NCBI GenBank assembly: GCA_037440385.1 | Contig: JBBIUI010000002.1 | Span: forward strand, 1-64,000 | Direction of reading: 5' to 3' | Origin: CG2-30-68-42 sp037440385 | Lineage (GTDB): Bacteria; Pseudomonadota; Gammaproteobacteria; Burkholderiales; Rhodocyclaceae | Length of the DNA stretch: 64,000 nt | Shown: piece by piece, positions 34,010 to 42,829 of the stretch | Position numbering within the stretch: the stretch's first letter is position 1 | How the letters are laid out: each line of letters starts with the position of its first letter | Notes under the pieces: generated by a model | Databases searched by the model: none | Seen by the model: the letters and a program-made list of their open reading frames with translations, nothing else | What the model was told of the DNA's origin: nothing | Translations under genes and position numbers: made by a program

Positions 34010-35203
34010 ATGTCCGCGTGCCGATCCGTTCTCGCTTCGCATGACGCCGAACGCCTCGCCGAGGCGTTTCGCGCGTTCAATCTCGTCTCCGGCGAGCTGT
34101 CCGGAGCCTATGCGAGCCTGCAGAACCGGGTCGAGCGGCTGACCGCGGAACTGGCCGCGGCCAATGGCGAACTGCGCAGGCAGTACCAGGAGAAAGCCGC
34201 GCTCGGCGAGCGTCTCGCGGCGCTGCTCGATGCCTTGCCGGCGGGGGTCGTCGTGCTCGATCGCGACGGTCGCGTCGAACTGTGCAATCGCGCGGCGTGC
34301 GAGCTGCTCGGCGCAGATGCGTCGGGCGCTTCCTGGCCGCAGGCTCGCGCGCGCTGCCTCGCGCCGGCCGGGCTTCCCGGCGAGTGGCGCACCGTGGGTG
34401 GTGGGCGTCTCGTCGCGGCATCGGAGCGCCCGCTCGATTCGGGCGGGCGCATCGTGCTGCTGCACGACATCACCGAGGCGCACGAACTGAAGGCGCAGGC
34501 GCAGCGCAACGAGCATCTGGCGGCGATGGGCGAGCTGCTCGCCTCGGCTGCGCACCAGCTTCGCACGCCGCTCGCTGCCGCGCTGCTGTTCGCCGGCAAT
34601 CTGGAGCGCGCCGGCCTCGACGAGGCCGAGCGGCGCCGCTGTGCGTCGGGCACCGTCGAGCGGCTCAGGGCACTGGACGGGCTGATCCGCGACGTGCTCG
34701 GTTTCGCGCGCGGCGGCATCGCCCCGCACAGCCGCATCGAGTCGGGGCGGCTCGCACTGGACGCAGCGGCGCTGATCGAGCCGCTCGCGCGCGAGCGGGG
34801 CGTCGCGTTCGTCGCGGCCCGGCCGGCTCGAACGGCGTGCGTGAGCGGCGACCGGAAGGCGCTGACCGGCGCGCTCGTCAATCTGATCGAAAACGCGCTG
34901 GAGGCCGCCGGACGCGGCGGCGAGGTCGCGCTGGACGTGCGCGTCGACGCCGGCGCGGTGCGCTTCGTCGTGTCGGACAACGGCCGCGGGATCGACCCGG
35001 CCGTCCGGCCGCGGGTGTTCGAGCCGTTCTTCAGCACGCGCGCCGACGGTACCGGGCTCGGCCTGGCGATCGTGCGCGGGGTCGCGCGTGCGCACGGCGG
35101 GTCGATCGACTTTTCCGGTGCGCCGGGCGGCGGTGCCCAATTCGTGCTGGCGCTGCCGCTGCTGGGCGAAACGTTGCCGCCGGATGCCGGAGGCATGCAA
35201 TGA
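34010..35203 (+). CDS. flrB: Flagellar sensor histidine kinase, FlrB/FleS type
   Basis: A 397-residue cytosolic kinase without membrane helices. A coiled coil (about 35-70) precedes a PAS-like domain (75-155), then HisKA with the phospho-acceptor His182 (ASAAHQLRTPLA) and HATPase with NLIENALEAAG, SDNGRGID and GTGLGLAIVRG. It should phosphorylate FlrC to drive sigma-54 class flagellar genes. The open frame extends far upstream through the fliF region on the opposite strand; ATG 34010 is the sensible start. Its stop overlaps the flrC start (ATGA). Confidence 0.87.
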   Translation: MSACRSVLASHDAERLAEAFRAFNLVSGELSGAYASLQNRVERLTAELAAANGELRRQYQEKAALGERLAALLDALPAGVVVLDRDGRVELCNRAACELLGADASGASWPQARARCLAPAGLPGEWRTVGGGRLVAASERPLDSGGRIVLLHDITEAHELKAQAQRNEHLAAMGELLASAAHQLRTPLAAALLFAGNLERAGLDEAERRRCASGTVERLRALDGLIRDVLGFARGGIAPHSRIESGRLALDAAALIEPLARERGVAFVAARPARTACVSGDRKALTGALVNLIENALEAAGRGGEVALDVRVDAGAVRFVVSDNGRGIDPAVRPRVFEPFFSTRADGTGLGLAIVRGVARAHGGSIDFSGAPGGGAQFVLALPLLGETLPPDAGGMQ

Positions 35204-36525
35204 AGCCGGACACACCCGAAATCCTGGTCGTCGAGGACGATACCTGTCTGCGCGAGGCCGTGTGCCTGACGCTCGACGCCGCGGGCTACCGGGCGAGCGG
35301 GGCGGGCGACGCGGGCGAGGCGCTCGCGCGCGTCGCCCGCACGGCCTTCGCGCTCGTGCTCAGCGACCTGCGCATGCAGCCGATGGACGGCATCGAACTG
35401 CTGCGCGCGATCCGCTTGCGCGAGCCGCGCCTGCCGGTACTGCTGATGACCGCCTATGGAGACGTCGATCATGCCGTGCAGGCGATGCGCTGCGGTGCCT
35501 GTGACTTCCTGCTCAAGCCGTTCGAATCCTCGCTGCTGGTCGACGCCGTGCGGCGCTACGCGCTGGCGCGCAGCGCTCCGGACGGATTGATCGCCGAGGA
35601 TCCGGCGACGCGGCAGGTGCTCGCACTGGCCACCCGCGTCGCCCGCACCGATGCCACCGTGCTGATCACCGGCGAGAGCGGCGTCGGCAAGGAAGTGTTC
35701 GCGCGTCACATCCACCGCGAGTCCCGGCGCGAGCGCTCGCCCTTCGTCGCGATCAATTGCGCGGCGATCCCGGACAGCCTGCTGGAGGCGACGCTGTTCG
35801 GGTACGAGAAGGGCGCATTCACCGGTGCCCACGGCTCGCAGCCAGGCAAGTTCGAGCAGGCCCAGGGCGGTACGCTGCTGCTCGACGAGGTGTCGGAAAT
35901 GCCTCTGGTGTTGCAGGCGAAACTGCTGCGCGTGCTGCAGGAACGCGAGGTCGAGCGGGTGGGCGCCCGCGCGCCGGTGCCGCTCGACATCCGGGTGCTG
36001 GCCACCAGCAACCGCGACATGCGCGGCGAGGTCGCCGCGGGGCGTTTCCGCGAGGATCTGTATTACCGGCTCGCCGTCTTCCCGCTGGAGATCCCGCCGC
36101 TGCGCGCCCGGCCGGCGGACATCGCGCCGCTCGCGCGCCATCTGCTGGCAGGAATTGCCGAACGAACCGGCGAGCGGGCAGAAATTTCCACCCGGGCGCT
36201 CGCGGCGCTCATCGCGCACCGCTGGCCGGGGAACGTGCGCGAGCTGGAGAACACGCTGCAGCGAGCGCTGATCCTGACCGGCGGCGACACGATCGAGCCG
36301 GCCCACCTGTCGCTGACCCCGGCACCGCCGATCGCCGCGCTCGCGGCCCAGATCGCGCCCGCCGATGCGCCGGCGAGCATGAAGGACATCGAGCGCTCGC
36401 ACATCCTGGAAACGCTCGCCGCGGTGGGCGGCTCGCGCAAGCGCGCGGTCGAGCTGCTCGGCATCTCCGAGCGCACGCTGCGCTACAAGCTGCGCCAGTA
36501 CCGCGAGCAGGGCGCGGCAGCCTGA
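35200..36525 (+). CDS. flrC: Sigma-54 flagellar response regulator, FlrC/FleR type
   Basis: A 441-residue NtrC-family activator. The receiver domain has phospho-acceptor Asp56 (LVLSDLRM) and a KPFE end. The AAA+ domain has Walker A GESGVGKE at about 158-165 and the sigma-54-contacting GAFTGA at 205-210. The C-terminal Fis-type helix-turn-helix is KRAVELLGISERTLRYKLRQ. It is coupled to flrB and is the likely activator of the flgB and fliE sigma-54 promoters in this window. The upstream master regulator FlrA/FleQ is not in the window. Confidence 0.9.
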   Translation: MKPDTPEILVVEDDTCLREAVCLTLDAAGYRASGAGDAGEALARVARTAFALVLSDLRMQPMDGIELLRAIRLREPRLPVLLMTAYGDVDHAVQAMRCGACDFLLKPFESSLLVDAVRRYALARSAPDGLIAEDPATRQVLALATRVARTDATVLITGESGVGKEVFARHIHRESRRERSPFVAINCAAIPDSLLEATLFGYEKGAFTGAHGSQPGKFEQAQGGTLLLDEVSEMPLVLQAKLLRVLQEREVERVGARAPVPLDIRVLATSNRDMRGEVAAGRFREDLYYRLAVFPLEIPPLRARPADIAPLARHLLAGIAERTGERAEISTRALAALIAHRWPGNVRELENTLQRALILTGGDTIEPAHLSLTPAPPIAALAAQIAPADAPASMKDIERSHILETLAAVGGSRKRAVELLGISERTLRYKLRQYREQGAAA

Positions 36526-36534
36526 GTGCCGGCG

Positions 36535-36550
36535 AGGCACGCGTATTGCT
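36535..36550 (+). promoter_or_regulatory. Sigma-54 promoter of fliE
   Basis: AGGCACGCGTATTGCT matches the -24/-12 consensus (TGGCAC-N5-TTGCT) at all but the first base, with the strict ten-base GG-to-GC spacing. It begins 10 bp after flrC ends and about 70 bp before the fliE ATG. Confidence 0.82.
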
Positions 36551-36619
36551 AGACCGGAATCGCGACGCGCGATCGAACTTGCGCGCCGTGGTTCGACCGA
36601 ACACGTTGCGGGAGGCATC

Positions 36620-36943
36620 ATGGAAGCGAAAGCGATCGATCAGATGCTCGCACAGCTGAACGCCGCGGCGCGACTCGCGCAAGGCGCTCCGGCGCGCTCC
36701 GGGGGAGAGGCCGCCGGAGCGGTCGATTTCGCGCAGGTGCTCAAGGGGGCGCTCGATCAGGTCAATCAGGCCCAGATCCGTGCCCGGCAGATGGCCGGGG
36801 AATTCAGCGCGGGCTCGCCGCAGGTCGATCTTCAGGACGTCATGATCCATCTGCAGAAGGCCAGCCTGTCGTTCCAGCAGATGGTGCAGGTGCGCAACCG
36901 GCTGGTGTCGGCCTATCAGGACATCATGAACATGCCGGTGTGA
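36620..36943 (+). CDS. fliE: Flagellar hook-basal body protein FliE
   Basis: A 107-residue, family-length protein with VDFAQVLKGALDQVNQAQIRA and the C-terminal LQDVMIHLQKASLSFQQMVQVRNRLVSAYQDIM. FliE joins the MS ring and rod and is the first export substrate. GGGAGG lies before the ATG. It has its own sigma-54 promoter and converges on the ycgR gene (10 bp). Confidence 0.95.
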   Translation: MEAKAIDQMLAQLNAAARLAQGAPARSGGEAAGAVDFAQVLKGALDQVNQAQIRARQMAGEFSAGSPQVDLQDVMIHLQKASLSFQQMVQVRNRLVSAYQDIMNMPV

Positions 36944-36953
36944 TCCGGCGCGC

Positions 36954-37712
36954 TCAGGCGAGCCCTGCATCGCGCGCCTTGCGGCCGCGCTCCGTCTCAA
37001 GGATGTAGCGCTCGATCTTCGCGATCGCACCTGCCGGCGCCCCGGCGAACTGGCATCCGTAGCGGTGCATCCGAATGCCGTTGCGCAGCGTGATTTCGAA
37101 CGCGTTGCGCACGCACAGTGCGAGGTGGATCGGAACCGATCGCGGCAGCGCGATGACGCAATCCTCGAAGCGTTCGCCCGGTTCGAGCGCGAGCTCGCCC
37201 GGCGGCGCGACGATCGCCAGCCCGCCCGCCGACAGATTGATCACGTGCAGCGTCACCTCGTGCTCGGCCGCGGCACCGGCACAAACGCGAAGCGCGCAGG
37301 TCGGCGGATCGACGACCGGCGTCGTAAGCCGGTAATACTCGCGGCGCTGCAGCCGCAGCAGCCGCTCGGGCAGGCCGACCCGGAATGCCGGCCTGCCTTC
37401 GTGATCGACCTGCTCGGGCACCCCGCATGCGAACTGGACCTTGACGTGCGCCTGCGTCGTCACGAAGGTCAGCGCGGAGGCGGACAGCGCGCGGGCATTG
37501 ACGTCGGCGGATGCGCTGCAATCGACGATCAGCCCTTCACCGTCGATCGCCAGCAGGCCGGTGAGCAGGAAGGCGTCGCCTTCGTCGAAGTAGGCGGAGG
37601 CGAGCGAGCGTTCGGCGATGACCGCGCGCAGCACCGCGAGGATCTCGGCGCGGCGCGTGACGAGGTATCGGCTGTGATCCTGCCCGTTCAGAAGTTCGAC
37701 GCGTGCCGGCAC
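36954..37712 (-). CDS. ycgR: Flagellar brake protein, YcgR-type PilZ
   Basis: A 252-residue protein with an N-terminal YcgR (PilZN) domain and a C-terminal PilZ domain. The c-di-GMP-binding residues are intact: RREYYR (the RxxxR motif) at about 123-128 and NLSAGG (the D/NxSxxG motif). On binding c-di-GMP, YcgR proteins contact the switch/stator and slow the motor. It is last in the fliC-flaG-fliDST-fliK'-flhB' series. Confidence 0.9.
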   Translation of the reverse strand: MPARVELLNGQDHSRYLVTRRAEILAVLRAVIAERSLASAYFDEGDAFLLTGLLAIDGEGLIVDCSASADVNARALSASALTFVTTQAHVKVQFACGVPEQVDHEGRPAFRVGLPERLLRLQRREYYRLTTPVVDPPTCALRVCAGAAAEHEVTLHVINLSAGGLAIVAPPGELALEPGERFEDCVIALPRSVPIHLALCVRNAFEITLRNGIRMHRYGCQFAGAPAGAIAKIERYILETERGRKARDAGLA

Positions 37713-37726
37713 GGCGTGCTCCCGTG

Positions 37727-38050
37727 TCAGCCTTGCGGCCGCGCGCCGGCGTGCGGGGCCTCGGCAGCGAACGGTGCGCTGCTCTCCTCACCCCGTTCGA
37801 GGCGATACAGCCATGCCAGCAACTGCGCGACCGCGACGTAGAGTGCGGGCGGGATGCGCGCGTCGAGATCGACCTGCATCAGCAGCGACACCAGCTCGGC
37901 GGACTCGTGCACATAGATCCCGTGGGCTCTGGCGCGCTCGATGATGCGCTCGGCGAGCACACCGCGGCCCTTCGCGACGACGCGCGGCGCACCTTCTCCG
38001 GCGCCATAGGCCAGCGCCACGGCGTTGCGGCGCCCGGATGCGGGCATCAT
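37727..38050 (-). CDS. FlhB C-terminal-domain paralogue (FlhX type)
   Basis: A 107-residue protein matching only the cytoplasmic C-terminal domain of FlhB/YscU: AVALAYGAGEGAPRVVAKGRGVLAERIIERA, then ESAELVSLLMQVDLDARIPPALYVAVAQLLAWLY. The NPTH autocleavage site lies upstream of this part in full FlhB and is absent here. Such short paralogues can stand in for cleaved FlhB in export switching. It overlaps the fliK-like gene upstream by ATGA, suggesting that the two products work together. Confidence 0.85.
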   Translation of the reverse strand: MMPASGRRNAVALAYGAGEGAPRVVAKGRGVLAERIIERARAHGIYVHESAELVSLLMQVDLDARIPPALYVAVAQLLAWLYRLERGEESSAPFAAEAPHAGARPQG

Positions 38051-39042
38051 GGCGTGATCTCCACCGTGGCCGCATCGAGTCCGTCGCGGGCGAGCGCCGA
38101 GACGAGCGCCGTGCGCGCCTCGTTCATTCGGTTGCGCGCCTGCACTCCGGCGGCCCGGATCGCGAGATCGAGCCGGGAACCGGCGATCGCGATCCTGGCG
38201 CGGACCCGGCCCAGGTTCGGCAGCACGAGTTCGATCGAGGTCGCCCAGTGCGCGCCCGCCTCGTGCCCGGGGCCGCCGCGCTCGTCGGGAAACTCCTCGA
38301 TCGTCCAGCGCGCGTCCTGACCGGGCCATGGCGTGAGCTGCCAGACGAGCTGATGGGTCGCGAGTGCGTCGAGCTGGCGCTGCACCAGCGGCAGCAGCGA
38401 GGCCGGGATCCGCATGCCGTCGGCATCGGCGGCGGGCACCGTCCCCGCATCGGCCCCGGCCGGGCGTGCCGGCGATCGCGGCGATCGTGACGATTCCGCG
38501 GCCTGCGGTTCGTGCATCAGGCTCGCGGCCTCGCGCGTGCCCGACAGCCAGGCCGCCTGATGCGATTCGTAGAACATCCCGCTTTCGGCGACCGCCTGGC
38601 GCAGTGCGGGGGCGAGCGCGGCAGCGGACGCCGCAGGCGCGGGCAGCAGCGGCTCGCCCGCGGCGAGCGCCGGCATCTGCACGCGGGCACCGGCGAACAA
38701 CTCGCCGATCAGCCGCGCGGCGCGGCTCAACGTGGCGTCGGCGGAGTGCGCGGCGCCGGCCTCTGCAAGGCGTGCGACGATGGAATGCGCCGTGCGATCG
38801 ATGTAGACCAGTTCGAGCACGTCGCCGGGCATGGCCTTGCCCGCAAGCGAGACATTGACGCTGCGGTCGGCCTGCGTCGCCCTGAACGTGCCGTCGGGCA
38901 GCGCAGCCTCGATGCGTACGACGAAGCGTTGTCCGGGCCGGTAGTCCGGCAGATCGCGGGGGATCTCGCGTACCGCCGCGGCCGGTCGCACCGACGACTC
39001 CGCGGCGCTCTTCAGCCGCGCGGCAAGTTCGCTCGGGGGCAT
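38047..39042 (-). CDS. Second FliK-like hook-length control protein
   Basis: A 331-residue protein with a disordered middle and a C-terminal Flg_hook-like domain (SIELVLPNLGRVRARIAIAG, then ARTALVSALARDGLDAA). The N-terminal half has a small beta-rich stretch (GQRFVVRIEAALPDGTFRAT). It is distinct from fliK (27469-28488) and is coupled to the FlhB C-terminal paralogue. Similar fliK-like/flhX pairs occur beside fliDST in related betaproteobacteria; the exact role is unknown. Confidence 0.75.
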   Translation of the reverse strand: MPPSELAARLKSAAESSVRPAAAVREIPRDLPDYRPGQRFVVRIEAALPDGTFRATQADRSVNVSLAGKAMPGDVLELVYIDRTAHSIVARLAEAGAAHSADATLSRAARLIGELFAGARVQMPALAAGEPLLPAPAASAAALAPALRQAVAESGMFYESHQAAWLSGTREAASLMHEPQAAESSRSPRSPARPAGADAGTVPAADADGMRIPASLLPLVQRQLDALATHQLVWQLTPWPGQDARWTIEEFPDERGGPGHEAGAHWATSIELVLPNLGRVRARIAIAGSRLDLAIRAAGVQARNRMNEARTALVSALARDGLDAATVEITP

Positions 39043-39084
39043 GTTCCGGCGGCCGTCGTGGGGATGATCGCGGCGGCGAGCCGT

Positions 39085-39423
39085 TCAGCCGGCGCGGCCG
39101 GGATCGCCGGGCACTGCGGCACCGTACGCGCGGCGCAGGTCACGGCCGCGTGCGCCCGCGGCGAGGAAGGCGCATACGTGCTCCATCCACGGTTCGGTGT
39201 GCCGGCGCACCTCGGCGTCGTTTTCGAGGATCCCGCGAATCAGCCGCGCCTTGGCGTCGCGCTCCAGCGGGCCGAGCGCGACCGGCGAGGCGGCGGCCAG
39301 TGCATCGCGCAACCGCGCGACGCCGGCTTCCAGCTCGGCGAGCCGGTCCCAGCGCTGCGCACGCGCCGCTTCGGCCATCGCAGCCGAGATCGCGTGCATC
39401 TGCTCGTAGGCGCGCAGGCTCAT
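39085..39423 (-). CDS. fliT: Flagellar export chaperone FliT
   Basis: A 112-residue helical protein beginning MSLRAYEQMHAISAAMAEAA and containing RLIRGILENDAEVRRHTEPW, the FliT-like pattern. FliT is the chaperone of the filament cap FliD. It overlaps the fliS stop by ATGA, in the order fliD-fliS-fliT. Confidence 0.83.
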   Translation of the reverse strand: MSLRAYEQMHAISAAMAEAARAQRWDRLAELEAGVARLRDALAAASPVALGPLERDAKARLIRGILENDAEVRRHTEPWMEHVCAFLAAGARGRDLRRAYGAAVPGDPGRAG

Positions 39424-39875
39424 GCTTTTCCCGCGCGTTTCGCGCCGAGCGAGGTACGCGCCGCGGGCGACGCCTGCCGTGCGCCGATCTCTTCCCAGCC
39501 TTCCTTCAGTTCGACGAGCAGCGAGCGCACCTCGTCGAGCGTCACCGCGCTGTCGTGCACGTTGGCATAGACCAGGCGCTGGCACATGTAGTCGTACAGC
39601 GCCGCGAGCCGGCCCGCGAGTTCGCCGCCGACCTCGAGGTTCAGGCTCGCCTTGAGTCCGTTCGTGATGATCTCGATGGCTTTGGACAGGCTTTGGCCCT
39701 TGGCCGCGACGTTCCCGGCCGCCATGTGCTGCTTCGCGCAGGCGATCGACAGCAGCGCTCCATCATAGAGCATGACGACGAGTTCGATCGGGCGCGCATT
39801 CGCCACGCCGGTCTCGACCGCGATCCGCGCATAGGCCGCCGCGCGCGTCTGCAATCCCGTTCCGTAACCGAACAT
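39420..39875 (-). CDS. fliS: Flagellin chaperone FliS
   Basis: A 151-residue chaperone. It has the N-terminal YARIAVETGVANARPIELVVMLYDGAL signature and the C-terminal YDYMCQRLVYANVHDSAVTLDEV segment, with an extra basic tail of about 20 residues. FliS prevents flagellin polymerising in the cytosol. It starts three bp after fliD ends. Confidence 0.94.
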   Translation of the reverse strand: MFGYGTGLQTRAAAYARIAVETGVANARPIELVVMLYDGALLSIACAKQHMAAGNVAAKGQSLSKAIEIITNGLKASLNLEVGGELAGRLAALYDYMCQRLVYANVHDSAVTLDEVRSLLVELKEGWEEIGARQASPAARTSLGAKRAGKA

Positions 39876-39878
39876 CGC

Positions 39879-41339
39879 TCAGGCTCCTCTGGATGAACTG
39901 GGCAGCGACGCGAGTTGCTGCGTCAGGAAGTTCGATGTCTGGGTCATGCTAGAAATCAGCTTGTCCAGCGCGGTGAACTGTGCGCGATAGCGCGCCTCGA
40001 TGGCGTCGAGCCGGCGCTGCATCGCCTCGCTGCGCTGGTCGAGCACGCGGATCGAACCCTGCAATCCGTCGGTGCGATCGGTCAGCAGCCCCTGGAGGTC
40101 GATGTATCCGCCCACCAGCGTGTCGATCTGCGTCGCGATGCCGGTCGAGCCGGCGGCCGAGCCGAACAACTGGCCGATGTCCTTCGCCGGATCCCGGATG
40201 GCCTGGTCGAGCGTCGCGCCGTCGACGGCGAGCGTGCCGTCGCGCTGAAACGCGATGCCGACCTCGTTGAGGTAGGCGTAAGCGCCGGTCGTGCCGGTGA
40301 CCTGCGAGCCGAGTACCGCGCGCAGGCGCGTTTGCATCGAGCGCAGCGCGCCGTCGCCGGTGAGCGTGGAGGACGTGCCCGTCGCCGGGTCGGCGGCCGA
40401 CAGCGAGCGGGCGAGCTTGTCGAAATCGTTGTAGGCCTTGACGAAGTCCTCGACGCGCTGCCGGATCGTGGCATCGTCGCGGCTCACCGCGACCGTCGTC
40501 GCGGCGGCGGTGGTCTTGAGCAGCACCAGCGTGACGCCTTCGAGTGCGCCGGCGACCGTGTTGCTGGCGCTGCCGACCGTGATGCCGTCGAGGACCAGTT
40601 CGGCGTTGCGCGCGGCGGCGACCTCGGTGAGGTTCCTGCCGGCACCGGCGGTGGCGGTGGGATCGAAGGCGAGCGCGGACAGACCGATCGCATCGGTGTC
40701 GTTGGCGTTGTTCGTCCCGCCGGCGCCCTCGGTCACGGTCACGCGCAGGCTGCTCGACGCGCCGGTGTCGCTGGCGGAGAGCACGAGCCGGCTCGCGGCG
40801 CCGTCGTCGATGATCGTCGCGGAGACGCCGGCGTTGGCGGCGTTGATGGCGCTGCGGATATCGGAGAGCGTGTGTGCGCCGGACGCGATCGTGATCGCGA
40901 CCGGCGCCTTGTCCGGGTTCGCCGTGAACGTGTTCGTGCCGGCGTCATAGGTGCCGAAATCGATCGTCAGCGTACCGGGCCCGAGGTCGGGCGCCGCGTT
41001 GTCGATGCCCGCGGAGGCGAGCTTGTGCGCCTGGGCGAGCTGGTTGACCTGCAGCGAATAGGTTCCGGCCACCGCGCTCGTGCCGGCCGTGGCGCTCGCC
41101 ACGCTCGTGTCGGCAACGCTTGCCGAAAAGACGGCGAATTTTGCCGGGCTGCCGAGCGCCTGGGCCGCCGAGCGCAGCGTGTCCAGTGCGGAGCGAAGCT
41201 GACCGTACGCGGACAACTGGCTCTGGATCTTCGACTTGCGCTGGTCGAGGGCGTCGATCGGCCTGCGCTCGATCGCCATCAACTGGCTGATGATGCCATT
41301 GACATCGAGTCCCGATCCGATGCCCGAAGCGGTGATCAT
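39879..41339 (-). CDS. fliD: Flagellar filament cap protein FliD (HAP2)
   Basis: A 486-residue cap protein. The N-terminal segment GIGSGLDVNGIISQLMAIER and the C-terminal FliD domain with a closing coiled coil (RYRAQFTALDKLISSMTQTSNFLTQQL) are conserved. The middle is Thr/Ala-rich and variable, as expected for the exposed domains. It caps the growing filament and is followed by its partner chaperone genes. Confidence 0.94.
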   Translation of the reverse strand: MITASGIGSGLDVNGIISQLMAIERRPIDALDQRKSKIQSQLSAYGQLRSALDTLRSAAQALGSPAKFAVFSASVADTSVASATAGTSAVAGTYSLQVNQLAQAHKLASAGIDNAAPDLGPGTLTIDFGTYDAGTNTFTANPDKAPVAITIASGAHTLSDIRSAINAANAGVSATIIDDGAASRLVLSASDTGASSSLRVTVTEGAGGTNNANDTDAIGLSALAFDPTATAGAGRNLTEVAAARNAELVLDGITVGSASNTVAGALEGVTLVLLKTTAAATTVAVSRDDATIRQRVEDFVKAYNDFDKLARSLSAADPATGTSSTLTGDGALRSMQTRLRAVLGSQVTGTTGAYAYLNEVGIAFQRDGTLAVDGATLDQAIRDPAKDIGQLFGSAAGSTGIATQIDTLVGGYIDLQGLLTDRTDGLQGSIRVLDQRSEAMQRRLDAIEARYRAQFTALDKLISSMTQTSNFLTQQLASLPSSSRGA

Positions 41340-41358
41340 GTCCGATTCCCCCGGCCGG

Positions 41359-41712
41359 TCAGGCCTGTCTTTCGAGCAGCAGTCCCGGCGTGGGCCGCAT
41401 CGCGCGGCTCATCGCCAGCACTTCCTCCGCCGGAATCTGGCGGATCACTTCGCTGGTCCGTGCGTCGGTCACCTTCACGATGATCTTTCCGCTCTGCTCG
41501 TCGATGTCGAAAGCGAAATGCAAGTCACGTGCCACGGATTGCAGGGCGGCGTGAACCGCAAGGGCCGCTTCGCGTACCTGGGCGAGCTCGACCGGGCGCG
41601 GTTCGCCGGTGACCGGCGGCTGCACGGCCGGGCCCGGCTGCCGCACGGCGGCCGGTGCGGCGCGCGCTGCGGCGGCCTGCGCGGTGGCGGCGTCGATGGG
41701 CTGGATATTCAC
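41359..41712 (-). CDS. flaG: FlaG family protein
   Basis: A 117-residue protein. An Ala/Pro-rich N-terminus is followed by the FlaG domain: LHFAFDIDEQSGKIIVKVTDART and EVIRQIPAEEVL. FlaG influences filament length in some bacteria. GTG 41712 is preferred to TTG 41733 because a G-rich GGGGGGT site precedes it at ribosome-binding distance. It lies between fliC and fliD. Confidence 0.85.
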   Translation of the reverse strand: MNIQPIDAATAQAAAARAAPAAVRQPGPAVQPPVTGEPRPVELAQVREAALAVHAALQSVARDLHFAFDIDEQSGKIIVKVTDARTSEVIRQIPAEEVLAMSRAMRPTPGLLLERQA

Positions 41713-41800
41713 GTTCTGACCCCCCGTGCTCAAGACGACGGGGCCGGCCGCGGCAGTTCGCGCCCGACCCCGTCAGTGCCGGCCGAAACCGGTCGAACGC

Positions 41801-42613
41801 TTACTGGAGCAGCCTGAGCACGCTCTGCGGCGCGGCGTTGGCCTGCGCCAGCATCGCGGTGCCGGCCTGTTGCAGGATCTGGGAGCGCGTCAGATTCGCC
41901 GTCTCGACCGCGAAGTCGGCGTCCATGATCCGTCCGCGGGCGGCGGACTGGTTCTCGGCCGCGATCTGCAGATTGCTGACCACTCCCTCGAATCGGTTCT
42001 GCGCCGCGCCGAATGCCGAGCGCGAGGTCGTGACCAGATCGATCGCCGTATCGAGGGCGGTCATCGCGGTGGTGGCCAGTGCCGCAGTGGTGATGCCTCC
42101 GCCTACCGCAGCGGCCGTCACGTCGGTCGTCGTCAGCGTGATCTGGTCCGTCGCGGCCGTGCTCGCTCCGACCTGGAAAACGAGGCCGGTCGCGTTGTCC
42201 AGCAGGCTGGTGCCGTTGAAATTCGTGCCGGTCGCCAGGCGGGTGACTTCGGAGTTCAAGGCCTGGAATTCGGCATCGAGATTCGCGCGGTCCGATGCGC
42301 TCGGCGTGGCGTTCGCCGATTGCACCGCGAGCTCGCGCATGCGCTGCAGGGCGTCGCCGATCTTGCCCAGCGCGCCTTCCGCGGTCTGCGACAGCGAGAT
42401 CGCATCGTTGGCGTTGCGGATCGCGACGTTCATGCCCTTGACCTGGGCCTGCATCCGTTCGGCGATCGCGAGCCCGGCGGCGTCGTCCTTGGCGCTGTTG
42501 ACCCGCAGGCCCGAGGACAGCCGCTGCATCGAGGTGGCCAGCGACGTCTGCGAGGTGTTCAGGTTGCGTTGTGCATTCAGTGACATTACATTAGTATTGA
42601 TCGTCTGAGCCAT
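41801..42613 (-). CDS. fliC: Flagellin FliC
   Basis: A 270-residue flagellin. N-terminal D0/D1: MAQTINTNVMSLNAQRNLN, then RLSSGLRVNSAKDDAAGLAI. C-terminal D0/D1: NRFEGVVSNLQIAAENQSAA, then GTAMLAQANAAPQSVLRLLQ. The central variable domain is very small, so the filament surface should be minimal; this is common in environmental betaproteobacteria. AAGGAGA lies before the ATG and a sigma-28 promoter is about 90 bp upstream. A GC-rich dyad (41737-41774) without a T tract separates it from flaG. Confidence 0.96.
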   Translation of the reverse strand: MAQTINTNVMSLNAQRNLNTSQTSLATSMQRLSSGLRVNSAKDDAAGLAIAERMQAQVKGMNVAIRNANDAISLSQTAEGALGKIGDALQRMRELAVQSANATPSASDRANLDAEFQALNSEVTRLATGTNFNGTSLLDNATGLVFQVGASTAATDQITLTTTDVTAAAVGGGITTAALATTAMTALDTAIDLVTTSRSAFGAAQNRFEGVVSNLQIAAENQSAARGRIMDADFAVETANLTRSQILQQAGTAMLAQANAAPQSVLRLLQ

Positions 42614-42702
42614 TTCGTTTCTCCTTGCAAAGAGGTTGGTCCGTGACAGCCCTCGCCCTCTGATGTCCGATCGAGCGGGCGTTGTTGTCGCCGTCAAGGG
42701 GA

Positions 42703-42729
42703 TTTACGGAGCGGGTCGAACAAACTTTA
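42703..42729 (-). promoter_or_regulatory. Sigma-28 promoter of fliC
   Basis: On the minus strand TAAAGTTT (42729-42722) is a perfect -35 box, followed by an 11-bp spacer and TCCGTAAA (42710-42703), a partial match to the -10 GCCGATAA. It is 90 bp before the fliC ATG. Confidence 0.85.
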
Positions 42730-42829
42730 GGGAAGCTCCGAACGGGTCTCGCGCGGTCCGTGCGAGACGTGTTCGGAGGTTCCGCAGGGCGGATCCGGTC
42801 TGCCCTTTTCCCTGCCGAGGTGCTCCCGC

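Noticed and set aside
41737..41774. GC-rich dyad between fliC and flaG as a terminator
   Set aside because: The GACGGGG/CCCCGTC arms have a 24-base loop and no following T tract.
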